Of a DNA stretch of 64,000 nt, positions 13,801-26,000 are shown piece after piece; position 1 is the stretch's first letter, and each line of letters opens with the position of its first letter. The notes under the pieces were generated by a model. That model made no database searches. It saw nothing but the letters and a program-made list of their open reading frames with translations, and was not told the DNA's origin. Both the position numbers and the translations under genes were made by a program. The stretch lies in NCBI GenBank assembly GCA_013397075.1, contig VWZS01004382.1, positions 57,301-121,300 on the forward strand. Direction: 5' to 3'. The stretch is from Rhabdornis inornatus. Lineage: Eukaryota; Chordata; Aves; Passeriformes; Rhabdornithidae.

Positions 13801-15420
13801 TCTTTTTAAGGGGGTAGGGAGATGGAGGAGCATTTCATACCCAGAAGACAGCCACACAAAGCAACATACATTTCTTACAATGCCAGTAGGAATGTTGGAT
13901 ATGTATTTTCTGTGGGTTTTATTGGCATCCCTTTGTCTTAAGCTTTCCTTCAAGGATGTGGGAAAATTGGAAAATTACAGAGATCCCTTCCAGACATTTT
14001 TATCTCCATTAGGTCATTTTTTAATTATTGTTCTTCTGAAAATAAAAATCAAATTTCATGAGATACATTTCATAAGCAATGATATTCGCTATCACATTTT
14101 TGTTAATTTGCTGTTTCTGTATCTAAAAGACCATAGAACTAAGATTCTTGGGTAGAGCGGCAAAATTAAATTAAAATTAATTTGAACCATTGTCTCTATT
14201 CATTGGCACCTGCTGAATGAGTTATGGGAGTAGTCATATTTCTTCAGCACCAAAACACACAGCTCCATTAAAAAATTAGACAGCTGTTGCCTCTAGAATG
14301 TATGTGTGCAACACAAATTAGCCTTTTAACTATTCTGCAACTTCTAAAGGATGACATCCTGGAAGGAGTGGGAATTCCCGAGTAAAGGCTGGGCACGCTA
14401 GGAAAGCAAAGAGAATTTAAGGAAAATTTCCCATGAGTCCAGAACAAGCATGAAAACACAGCTCCTGCTTTGGAAATGTCTTCAAATTGCTTCAGGATGT
14501 GCTCCAAAACTGTCAGCGGAATTAGAAAGCAATTTGAAAAGATATGTGAAATCAGAAAGCAAAAGGCATATCAACAGCCACTCTTGGCTCTTCTCAGCTC
14601 CTGCCCCACCTGTATCATTAGCCTCAGCAACAGTCCTCAGCAGTGTTAGAGAGTGTGTGGTGTCACTTTACTGTATTTTCTGGATTTCAGTATGTTCTCA
14701 CACCTTCATTAATATTTCCAGTAAAATGAAAGCAACTATGCTTTCTACATCCCACAGCAAACAATGTGCTGAATGGCTTGATTATTCAAATTGTTAGATG
14801 TTTTAAAGCACAGACTTTGGAGACTGATGGGAGTCAAAGAGCTGGCAAGGATCTGTGGGGGAACTCTGAGGACATTCCCATGTTAAACAATGATTGATGG
14901 TCATTTTGGGGATGCAATCTGTAATGTAACATCAATGGATAACTACTGTGTGTGAGTACATGCTTAGATGTACTATTAAGATAACTTGATACTGTGTAGC
15001 AGTGCTGATCTTTTCCTTGTTTCTTGCATCTGCTTATTTCAATGTATGAATACTATAAACAGTACTGTGAATATATATTCTTGTGAAGTACTTACTTAAC
15101 AGAAATGGTAATTTTAGTTCTGGTGATGAATGCTAATACTTGTAAAAAGTAACATATAAAGAAAAAAGATAATTTTAATTTTGGTTAAAACATCATTAAG
15201 TCCATGTGTACCAGCAGATGAGTCCATGCTAAACACCAACAGCTTTGTGCTAGTATTTTTTTTTTTTTATTTCCTTACGAGGCATTCTCTCCTGATCCAT
15301 AATGTTATCGTATTCCATATCTATCTGTGCCCAAAAATTGTTACTGTGTCTATACAACTGTACAGCCAAATACCTTGTGTGTGTGTCTCAGGGTGCTATC
15401 ACAGGTGTTTTTAAAATTGT
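7860..15420. other. AT-rich intergenic DNA, no gene supported
   Basis: About 7.5 kb without a gene I can support. Open frames of up to 163 codons occur (for example 9004-9495 minus) but show no family motif or splice context. It contains the CAAA-rich repeat at 8362-8452 and a short perfect palindrome at 13681-13701 (ACATATTGT-TAA-ACAATATGT). Confidence 0.5.
8362..8452. repeat. (CAAA)n/(CAA)n-rich simple repeat
   Basis: A 91-base run of CAAA, CAAAAA and CAA units on the plus strand. On the minus strand it translates as a Leu/Phe-rich stretch that mimics a membrane segment, which is an artefact. Confidence 0.95.
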
Positions 15421-16142
15421 CTGTCATGGAGAGCTGCTTTGCATGTGGTGCTTGCTTCACGTGCTCTTTGGCCTTTGCTCAGGCAAAGGCATTTTTCTTC
15501 CCTTTTCAGTTTTTGCATTTTTTTCCTCATCTCAGAGAGGCTTCAGTAGGGGTTTTGGGCTGCTTGGGGAGGATTCTGCATGTGGCCATCCACAGTTGAG
15601 GCACTGGCCACCAGCAATGCAGTGGCCCCGGCAGCGACCAGCTGGGCCAGCAATATCGAGTGAGTGGCAAACACCGAGTGAGTGTCCGGGCCAGGGCCAC
15701 CAACGCCGAGTGTCCAGGTCAGGCCCAGCAAACACTGATTGCAAGCCCCGGGCCAGGGCTTCGCCTGCCGGGAAGGGCCTGGCCCCTGCTGAGCCGTCCA
15801 GTCTCTCTCCATCTGCTGCTGGACCTTCTCTGGGAGCTCCTTCCTGCCTTCCCTGGAGGGATCTGCTGCCATCTTGTCCCTCTGTCCTAAGCCCGAGGCC
15901 ATCCCTGCTGGGCACGGTCTCAGGAAGGGCATTTCCAGCCTTTTGGGTCTCTTTGTTCGTGAGTTTGTGCCATTTCCTTTTTTTCCCCTTGCCTGTTGGC
16001 ATTCTGTTACTAAACTGTTATTTTTTCACTTGATTCTACTCGTATCTCATTCATCACTGGTGGGAAGAGATTGATTGGAATCAAGAGGGAGGCTACTCAT
16101 TTCAGACTACCCACCTCTTTAAATTATCTCAGTCCAAGACAG
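15421..16142 (+). mobile_element. GC-rich island, probably a solo LTR of an old endogenous retrovirus
   Basis: A sharp GC- and CpG-richer island in AT-rich DNA. The centre (about 15640-15750) holds imperfect repeats of a CCAGCAAACACCGAGTGAGTG-like unit, and the right part has CTGTTACTAAACTGTT (about 16005) followed by a T-rich stretch and an end near TCCAAGACA (16142). This GC-rich then TAAACTGTT-like then T-rich order resembles the U3-R-U5 layout of bird LTRs. I cannot match a named family and see no internal viral genes. A CpG-bearing tandem repeat of another origin is the main alternative. Borders are approximate. Confidence 0.4.
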
Positions 16143-19100
16143 GCATTAAAAAACTTCCAGGGTCAAAAAGGCTTTTCACCTACTTGAAGATTATTAGGTC
16201 TAACCAAAAGGGAGGTATGTGGCAACAGGCTATTTGAGACTGTAACAGTAGTCTAGGTTCGTAATTTAGGATGGCTTTTTGAACCTGGAGTGTTCCTGTA
16301 TTTCTGTTTGGTTCTCCAGACTGAAAGCATTTATACTGACCTGTATCTCATAAGCTTTTTTTCAAAGGTCAGGCTCATCACAGTGGGTCAGACACATGTA
16401 ACTTTTAGACCAAATCACTTTAGTACTCCCTACAACATCCTCAAAAGGCTATTGAATCCAGCTCTGATGCTGGATGCAGCTGCCCTTCTATTAGCCTGTG
16501 ACAGCTGTAAATAGATCACACTGCATCCTACTTTTCTCCACCAGCAGTCCAGTCCTAAGCACGGACTGTGAGTGCCATATATATGCAACTGGGTTTCCTG
16601 TTGTAGGTTGCAGGTGCCATGAAGAAAAGAGTCACTTATTCCACCAGTCCAAGGACCAGAAAATTAACAACAGACAGAGCAGACCTTCGGCCATATTTAA
16701 ACTTTGTTTCTTGGTACATGAAATGAGTGCAACATCTGTTTTGAACTCGATCAACCAATTGTAATCATAGCAGCCACAAAAACTAGTCAATAGTCAAAGT
16801 GAGAGTAGACAGTTTAAACAAATCAAGAATGTATGTAACGCATTGTATTTGCAATTGTTTTCTAAGTAAATATCTTTGTGTGGCAGTAAACTGCATTTCA
16901 GAATCAATTTTTTAATTTCTTAATGAATTCCTCTTAATTCAATGGGAAAACAATACACGAAAAAACCAAACCAAATAACAAAAAAATCCACTAAACCCAC
17001 TAAACCTCAAAAAGCCAAACAACACCCCTCCCTGCCCAAACAATTGGATGGGGTTGGTTAAAATAAAGGTTACTGTAAGGTTACTGTAAAACAGATTACA
17101 TTGGTTTCAACATTTGGGGTTTTTTCCTTTTTTTTAAATAAAATGACTGAGTTATTGCTGGAACTTTTAAACTGCGGTGGTTTGTTTTGTTTGAATTTCC
17201 AGGTATCTAAAGAAAATTTGAAAATTCAGCACTCTAGACTTTAAATCATCCTGTGGACTGCACAAAAATGGTACAAACATAGAGAGCTTGTTTTCATGAC
17301 CTTTTATACCATAAAGATACAAATTAAAATTGTTTTGTTGTACCTCTGTCAGAGGCAGCAGCACAGAGTTCATGACTCAAAGAAAGCAGACCCCTGTTAT
17401 GCAGTATTCTGGATTTCCTTAAATACCTATAATCCTCTTGCTGTGGTTTCTTGCATGGATGATCTACTTGCATTTATAGATATAACTGAAAATAAAACCT
17501 CATAATCTATTTTGATTCAGTTCCACAAGAATTCCCTGATATATTGGCAAGTGGCCACTGAATTCAATAATCTGGACAGATTAGTACAGGACTCCTATTT
17601 TCAGGGATCCATGTGGTATTGTGGCAATTGCAGCTCATCAGATTACTGTGATGTCCCAGCTTTGTAGAATGCTTCAATGCTGCCAGAGAAACCTGCCCTA
17701 TACTGCTCTAGTCACAATGTCAGGCCAATTGCTGGAAGCATATGTGTTAACTTATTTTCAATTATCAATATTTATAATTAATTCATGAACAGTCATATCA
17801 TGTTTAAATTTTACACTACCTTCTTGTATCATGTCTAATGAAGAGAGACTGATGAATTCAAAGACTGCAAAAAGACCTATGCAGAATTTTAAGGAAAGCA
17901 ACAATATGAAGATTTGCTTAAAAAAATTAAAAATCCAAAGCATCACTTACATGAACCAACAAATACCCAGCTGGGGAAGGGGAGGAGGAGGGGGGCAGGC
18001 AAGTGCGGGTGTGTGTTTGGGTGGGTGCGTTCTTCCTGCTGAAAGCATCAACAGCTACATCTAGCGGTTTTAGGCAGTATGGACAATTTACCTACAGCCA
18101 AACTGTCTTAGAGAAGCGTTTTGTATTCTGCATCAAAGAGAAAAGTTAAATTCTTCTCCAGTGTAGAGCTTTGCAGCAGCATTGATGCTTCACTAAAAGT
18201 ACTTTCTTTTCCTAGTTCATTTTGTGCTAATAAATCTATGGAGAATGGGAGTTCTTTATAAGTTTTCAGTTATATATTTGTAAGAGTTTCATACACTATA
18301 TTTGTGCGTTTTCCTTAATAGTAGGCTAAATATGCATATAGATAAAATTATAAATTCCAAATCCTAAGATTTAAGTTTTGTGGAGTGAAATTAAACAAGC
18401 TCAGGTAACTTGCCACAGGTTCATATCAGAGTATGCCAAAAGCACTTAACTATCACATTGTTTCTAGACCTGGTAGATGACCATAGATGAACAAAATCTT
18501 CAAGTTTCTATAATATCAAGTATCCTTGTTTATCAAGTTTTTCAAGTATCAAGTTTTTCAGATAATCCAGAAGTATTTGTCTCAATCAATTAGCGGCAAA
18601 CTTCCTATATTTAAAACAATTCCACATAATGGTAATTCCAGATTATTTTTAAAAAATTCACACGCAAACATCCAGTCTTTTTTGAAGAACTGAATAGTGT
18701 TAGCAGGAATAATTAGCAATGCATTATATTTATTCATATCCAGTTTTTATTTTAAATAAGCAAGTAATTGGAAGTAATATTACCAATTCAGAAACGAAAA
18801 GCATTTATTTGCTAGTAAACTCATATAACTGAAATGTTCAATGCAAAGAAAAATACATTTAAAAACTCCTAATTATCCCCATAATTAAACATATATGACT
18901 CCACAAAGAGTGAAGAGCTTCACTGAAAAATGGCAGAAATAGCACAAGAGCCTTTACAATTCAACTGGACTTTCTGAAGCCTGACATAACCTCCAAAGAA
19001 ACTTCTAAGATGTTTGTCAGTTGTTTAGCAGCCAAGTTCTAGGATAGGATAGATTGTGGCAAGAGATGGTTGTGGAAGAAGAAGAAAGTGTTGAGATTTA

Positions 19101-22100
19101 AAATGGATAAAACTGAGCCATAGGAAATTAAAAATTTTTCTTCATACATTAAATCACACTAATCAGCTTCTGAAAAATCAACTGGCAATTTTTTTTATAG
19201 TGACCTAAACCTACTTAATGCGGGTAAGAAGGAAGGACTAAGCAGAGTTTGAAAGAGGCAGAATAAGTTTAATTGCTTTGGCAAGTTATTATTGCCACTC
19301 ACAAATGCATGTTATGCAATACTTATTAACTGCAACTCCTGGGAAAACCTCTATTAGTATCACAGTGAACAATTTAATGTAAAATTCTGCGTAGCATGGG
19401 GAACATAAAAGATCAAATTCCTGCCTTTCTTTATTCAGAGAATGCTAGAAATATTATGACTCATTGATTTGTGAACAATAGCATAGAAAACAATAATAAA
19501 TATGGTAATGGGCACCTTGCCACCACTTTTGTAAATCTGAACTCTGTAGAAGCACTGTGTTTAGCTTTTCTATATTTGTTCCCACTGAATGAAAGAGGCA
19601 CTTGAGTAAGTTGCAAAACAAGACATCATTAAAAACTAAAGCTCAGATTCTTAAATAACTTTTTGTCTACATTATTCCAATGATTTGAAGCAAAATAGGC
19701 ATACAATAAAAGCACATAACAATTGATAGAATTTGGCACAGGCCAGCTCTGGAATGGAGACGGAAAACCAGCCTAATTTCCCAAAACAAATTTATGTCAT
19801 TTTATCTTTATGCTAAATAGACTCACAGGGCTGTTCAGCTGTATCACCTTGCAATAATACCTTCTGTAGTGGTGTCTATTAGAAGTTCACCCTTCTTTGC
19901 CCAAGTCTGCTAAGAGAGACATACCTCATGATAGTTGAGTCTTTCAAGTACATGGTTTGTTGTAAGCACCCATACACACGTGCTACGGTTTTAGAAAGGT
20001 ATGGTGATGTGTTGGATTTGGAGGTTTTCTCATTTTCTACAACTGTCTGTGTCAGTGCTTTGAGAAACTTCTCTTTGCCCCTCGAGAATACATCAGCTAG
20101 ATCTTTTTTTTGCTACTTTTTCTTTCTGAAAACAGTGTGGAAAAAAAACGAATGGTGGAGCAGGGGGAGATAGAAAACCTCTATTTTCCACAATATGCTG
20201 AACTACTTTATCTCTCTTTATTATGACAGTTCGGAATCAGTGTCAGTTTAAGACTGAATTTATGTTGAAATAATATTCCTTGTCCTTGCTCTCGACAGTC
20301 ACAAGGTGGCACCAGAGCGCAATTTTTTTGGAAACGCCATTTGAAAGCTCGTAGTCCTTTTTCAAGCCTCCTGCAAATTCTTTTTTTTTTTGTAAGGGCA
20401 AAGCCAAAAGGATCAGAAAAGCATTCACAGTGAAAGAGAACCTGAAGAATCTGTCCAATGCGTGCAGCAGATGGCTGATCATAAAGTGATAATAAGTTAA
20501 ATGTAACAAATTTATTTTTGTGTGTTTTATTAAACAGTCATGAATTAGTGCAATTTGAAGGAATGGCTTTCCAATATATTTCTAAATTATTTCAAAGTTA
20601 CCAGCCCTTGAGAAGGCTTTTCCTGCTGAAGATGCAGGGTGACTCTCATTTACATGTTTGTGTTGTAGCTATGCCCTTGCAATAGTTTTCTGCTGATAGA
20701 CTACAAGTGTACAATGATTAAAAAAAAATCATATTTCAATCTTCTTGTTGTCTTTCTTGTGACCCTTTTGTCTCCTCCCCTCCCACCCATTTACAACAAA
20801 GCAAGGAAGCCCTTCTCATGAATTTCACTATGGTCTTTACTGTAACATATTTACTGACATTCCTCTGACACTTCCTCTTTATTTCACCACTCCCCTCCTC
20901 TCCATCCTCACCTTTAAACGGCTGCACGGCCATTCCCCATGGAGTAGATCACCATTCCTCACATGTTTAAATGCAATTCAAGTTCTAACACATGACTTTC
21001 CAATAAAATCATACCTTATTGTCTTTGAAACATGTGAGGCTACATTTCTTTTATTCCAGGTTCACACCTGATTAATGGCTTCTTTATTTTTGTAGGGTGT
21101 TATGATAAACCTACCCCATCTCAGAAGGGAGATTATAGAATTCATAAATTGTGTTTCACTACAACAGTGGTGAAAATTCCAGCACTGTGCCCCAGCAAGC
21201 CTTCCTCTGGACGGTCTGAATAAGCACCAAGAAGTTCTTTACAGTACAGCATTGCCGCAGTTGACTTTTTGATCTTGAGATGTTTAGAAAAATGTCTTTT
21301 CTTTTCTATTTTGCCTTTCTTATTTTTCCTTATACTGACGCTTAATATCTAATATTGGTTGGGAAAACAACTACAGAAAAATTGTAAATGTACTACTTCT
21401 TTGGTACAAATCTGTGGACTCTTCCCACGCTTGAAGCTCAGCACCGTGAGAAGCATGCTACTGAATGGAGTCCTTAGGGACTTATTAAAACTCATTTGCA
21501 GTGATTTTAAGTGACATTTTCTCCTTTGATGCAAAAAGATAGGAACAAAAAAAATCCAAACAACCTTAGATTACTGGTCCTCTGTGGTAATCCATTTTAT
21601 CTTAATGACAATCTGACTAGAGCTAGCATATGTAGACTTTTCACTTACATTTCACTGCTGATGGTCTTACTAATCTCCGTTGAAACCGAAGATTGTTTGT
21701 GCTGGTCCATTTAATTCTCTGTCTCTCCCCTTTACTGTGCAGTATAGCTCTTTAAGACAAGAATTGTCCTTCTTAATGCCAGGAAATTACTTTTCCATTT
21801 ATGTTAGCATACCTAAAATTCTTTGTCTGTTTTATTTTGTTTTTTGTTTAGATACATCTCTCTCTTTTGTTTAGAAACTTCTACTCAGATCATCATGGGG
21901 TCTTCTGGCAGTGAAATAGATGGTGCTGTTTCTCAATCATCAACCTCAGTACTAGTTTTTGCAGTATGAAATTTTCCAGACTATAATAACGGGTTGCAAG
22001 TTTCCATGGCAATAAATAGATCATAACATTTAAACAATTGTGAAATAGCCATATGAAAGCATCATATAAATGGAATTAAAAAAAAAAAACTTCTGTTTTT

Positions 22101-22714
22101 TTAAGTGTTTAAGGAAGTAGTTCCGTAACTGTACAGAAACTTGTGTCTCTCAGACAGAAGTGAATGCCTAGGGGGACTGAGCTGTTGCAGTAAAACTGTT
22201 GCTTCTCCTGGGTACAGCACTATACAAACCAATCCTTCCTCTTCAAAACAATCAGCATTTGCATTTTAGAAGTAGACAAAAACAGAATACAATCAAAACA
22301 CAATTACTCTTGCTTGTAACTAAGATGCATACATACAATACTTTAAAAAATAGTAAAATGCCTTAAAATTAGGAGAAGTGCTTCAGTACAGCAATGCACA
22401 GTAAACATTTCCTGTGTTGCATGGTCCTGCAAAGCCCCTGTAATCAGATAACAACTGTTTTCATATTAATAACATGTTTAACTTTATCTTCTCCTTTACT
22501 CTAAATAAAAATTCTAAGTGCTCCCTCGTTCCCATTTTGAAGTTGAATATTTAGGCTGGGCTCTCACAAAGGACACGTTCCTGCTGAAACCCTCTTGCAC
22601 TCTGCCAAAGAGAAATCTTATGCAGATCAGAGCAACGCTTGATATTCCTACATTACTTTTTGATTAAGCTATTTACTGTTTTTTCCTTCACACAACTTAG
22701 CAACAAAGTATATA
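16143..22714. other. AT-rich intergenic DNA downstream of ANXA1
   Basis: No gene is supported in this 6.5 kb. It contains a G-rich tract at 17976-18030 and short local TATCAAGT repeats near 18520-18560. The ANXA1 transcript is expected to end at its right border. Confidence 0.5.
17976..18030 (+). other. G-rich tract, possible G-quadruplex
   Basis: Runs of three to six Gs in close succession (GGGGAAGGGGAGGAGGAGGG and on into GGGTGGGTGCG) stand out from AT-rich surroundings. Four or more G-runs fit a G-quadruplex pattern. There is no link to a gene. Confidence 0.5.
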
Positions 22715-23041
22715 TAAAGTTACACATAGCTGAATTTTATTTTTAAAAGTTTATATGCTTAGCATAGATGAAAACTTTACCATTTTCAAAATTAATCATG
22801 TGAATAGAAACTTGGGAGCATTCTTTCACTTTGGATAAATAATGGCAACCAGAAATAGTGATGCTGTTCAGAGCAAGGATATTGAAAAAATGCATTCTGG
22901 GTTACAGGTTTTAAATATAATACATATGTAGTAAGGGCCATTCCATAGAAATCTCTGCGTGTAAAGCCTGTGTTTTACATAGACATGCAAATATGAAGAT
23001 TTTCAGCAACTGGGCTTGAGTGCATTTCAGGAACATGAAAC
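22715..23041 (-). other. ANXA1: ANXA1 3' UTR (inferred)
   Basis: The stretch between the TAA stop at 23042-23044 and the expected cleavage site just past the AATAAA at 22736-22741. The extent is inferred from the signal only. Confidence 0.6.
22736..22741 (-). terminator. ANXA1: Poly(A) signal AATAAA of ANXA1
   Basis: This is the first AATAAA on the minus strand after the ANXA1 stop codon, about 300 bases downstream, giving a 3' UTR of the usual length for this gene. Cleavage would fall near 22715-22725. Confidence 0.7.
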
Positions 23042-26000
23042 TTAGTTGTCACTTCCACATAAAGCCACCAGGATGGTTTCATAATCCCCTTTGAGTTCAT
23101 CCTGTAAATTTAAGGATGAAAACCCCATAATTGTTAGAATAATGGTCTCAAGTAAAATAAATTTCAATTAACATTCAATATACATTGATCAAGTATCACT
23201 GCTCCATCTATATAAATTAATCACTTGATAAGGCAAGTTATTTGTATGATCTAGAAACAAACACATGCATTTCCAGAGTGCAGCATAGGTAGACAAGGCT
23301 AGTAAAAATGCAGGGAGGTCTAGTGGCCTAAGTGAAGAAGAGAAGCACATAAGATTTTTATCTGCCCAGGAGCTTAAGCTTTTACTCTAAATAAAGTGAA
23401 CCTTCCTTTCTTGATCAGTGGTGTCCAACACTCATTAATATTACAACACTTTGTGTATATATATTGTGTTTAGGAGAATCTCAAACAAAGGCTAACAGTA
23501 CAGTGATGCTCTACTCACCCTGGGATTGTTTATTCAGCATGGTAAAAATGGATAATATGCATTAAGTATGTAATGTAATTATTGCATGCATTTCTTATTT
23601 TCTCTAATTTGAATCTAATTTTTAGACATAAATGAATTGTTTAACATAGTCAAGCTATGCCTCAAGGCATTTGAATGCAAACACTACTTTGGTACATGAT
23701 GAGGTGGTGTAATTACATACCAAATTACAGGTCACACACACTTAAGGGAAAATTAAAAGTGACCTTTGGCACCTAACTGAAAAAGTAGCAGACATCAATA
23801 AAAATCCAAAAGGCATTTTCATACATGCAGGGAGTATATTTCTACTCCAATCAAGACATCTTTTTTTTTTTTTCAGTAATGTCCACTACTCTCCACAAAG
23901 ATGCTTTGCCAGTTTAGCTTTCTTCTAGTGCCTCACCACTTGAATTTTCTGGAAGTACATTGGGTGGTCAGTCTCTTTTAACAAAATATTTCTGTTGGTT
24001 TAACTCATTTACTTAAGTCATAGGGAAAACAGGCCAAATAAATGTTAATAAAATTTAAAATTCATTTGCTGGAGTACCCCAAACATTAAAAGCCAATATC
24101 CAGTTGTGTGAAAGACACCCCTTAGAGCTGTCATGGCAATCACCTCCACTCTCCTGCCAAGGTACCGCTTAAGTACAAGAATTTGGGAATATTTTACTCT
24201 CCATTCAGCTCTTGGATTCTACTGTAAAATGATATTTTGAGACATGTATCACTACTATTTCTATAGCTCTTTTGACAAAAACCTTAACTTGGAAAAGAAA
24301 TTAGCTCTGCCAGCCTGTGGGCCATTGGAAACATAAGGTATTCATCTACAGTGAGCTACACAGGATGAACTGGTGACTGAGGAGCAGAAAAGCTAACAGA
24401 TCTTTACTGGACTTCAAAAACCATCTGGTGGTTTTGTGTTTCATATGTCAAGTGGGAGAAAACCTACCATAATGGCTTGGCGGAGAGAGATGCCATACAG
24501 ACTCTTGTAATAGCCTTTGATCTCATTCATATCCACTTCATGGCGTGAAACCATCACTCTGATGAGGTCTTTGTGCCGGGTCCCAGAACCCTATTAAAGA
24601 AAACAAAGTAAAAAGGGGAAGAAAAAAGAGGGAAAATAACTATGCTACTTTTGTCACTGAAATACCTTTAATCAAGTATGTTAATCCATTAGACTTCTTT
24701 ATAAATGAACATACCCCTTTCTTTTCCCTTCAGTGTGTCTCTTAACAGGAAGGTCTCATGGGCCTTAATATTCCCTATGAGCACAATTCACTTCTGATAG
24801 GTTACCTCTACACTGTTGGTTTTGGGGGTTTTTTTTAGTACTTTTAAACATTTCTTCTAGCTCTCTCCTAAAAACAGACATCTCCTTCACCGTGCTTGAT
24901 AGACACTAGAGACAGCCTAAATTTTACTGCCTTTTTTCATTATTTTTTTAATAGTGCAATGATCTGCATTTTCACAATGTTTCACTCAATTTTTCGCATA
25001 CTACTCCTAACCAAGTCTCAGAGTTACAGCAATACGTTCATACTAGGCTTTTCAGGTTTTGTGTTCTCCAGCTGCCTCACTAACAAGGGTTCCAAATCTG
25101 CCAGAAGGATCATGGATGTCTCGCTATAGATTAGGCTTCCACGAGGTACCTGCCAATATCTAGAATTGCTCTCCTTTTCCCTTTTTACTTTCATAAGAAG
25201 GGTTCCATTCTGTTTCCTGTCACTGTAACAGTAAAAGATATGTGTGGCTGAACAGATGCCCCCCTGAACCCACTATAGCAAACAGACAACTCCTCCGACA
25301 AAAAGGCTCAGGTTTCAAAGGAAGAAATAGAAGGGGTGAGAGAAATACTCTGAATTTCCCTCTGCATTCTTTTTCTATCACACAAAGGGCCTAGAGACCT
25401 CTAGCTAACTTTTTATCTTTCAGCTTATAAAGCACCTTATGTTTGCAAATAGGAGATCTTCATTTAGATTACCTTCATTGCCAAATGGAGTTTTTCTGCA
25501 AAGAAAGCTGGCTTGCTTGTGGCACACTTTACTGTAATGAAGCAGTGAGACAAGGTCACTTCTGCTATACATGTAATAAAAGTCTACCAATAAAACACTT
25601 TCAAAACCCTATCATTTTTCCTACCCACATACCCTATTTATGTACTTCTTTGTTTCTTCATAATGTATGAGGACAAGAAGATACTTTCCTCTGTTTTTTC
25701 AGAAAGCAATTCAGTCAGGGGAGAATAATTACTATAAAAACTACACATTTCTCCCTAGTTTGCTGCCACAAAATTAAGGAAGGTGTTGCAGTTCCCAAGA
25801 AGAAAAATTGGAAAGCATTTGTGCCTTCTATAGCAGAGCTGGAGGTTATAATCTGATATTTTGCAAACAAAGTTATAGTTCAATTTTGATATTAAGAGGG
25901 ATCTGATGAAACTATTCTTTTATCCAAAGTATTTTTGACTGTGATATAAAAGCTAAGGACAGATGGGTGCCTGGATCCCAATGACATCCCTGATCCAGTG

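Noticed and set aside
15302..16033. 243-codon plus-strand open frame
   Set aside because: It spans the border between AT-rich DNA and the GC-rich LTR-like island, where long frames appear on both strands by composition. No family motif.
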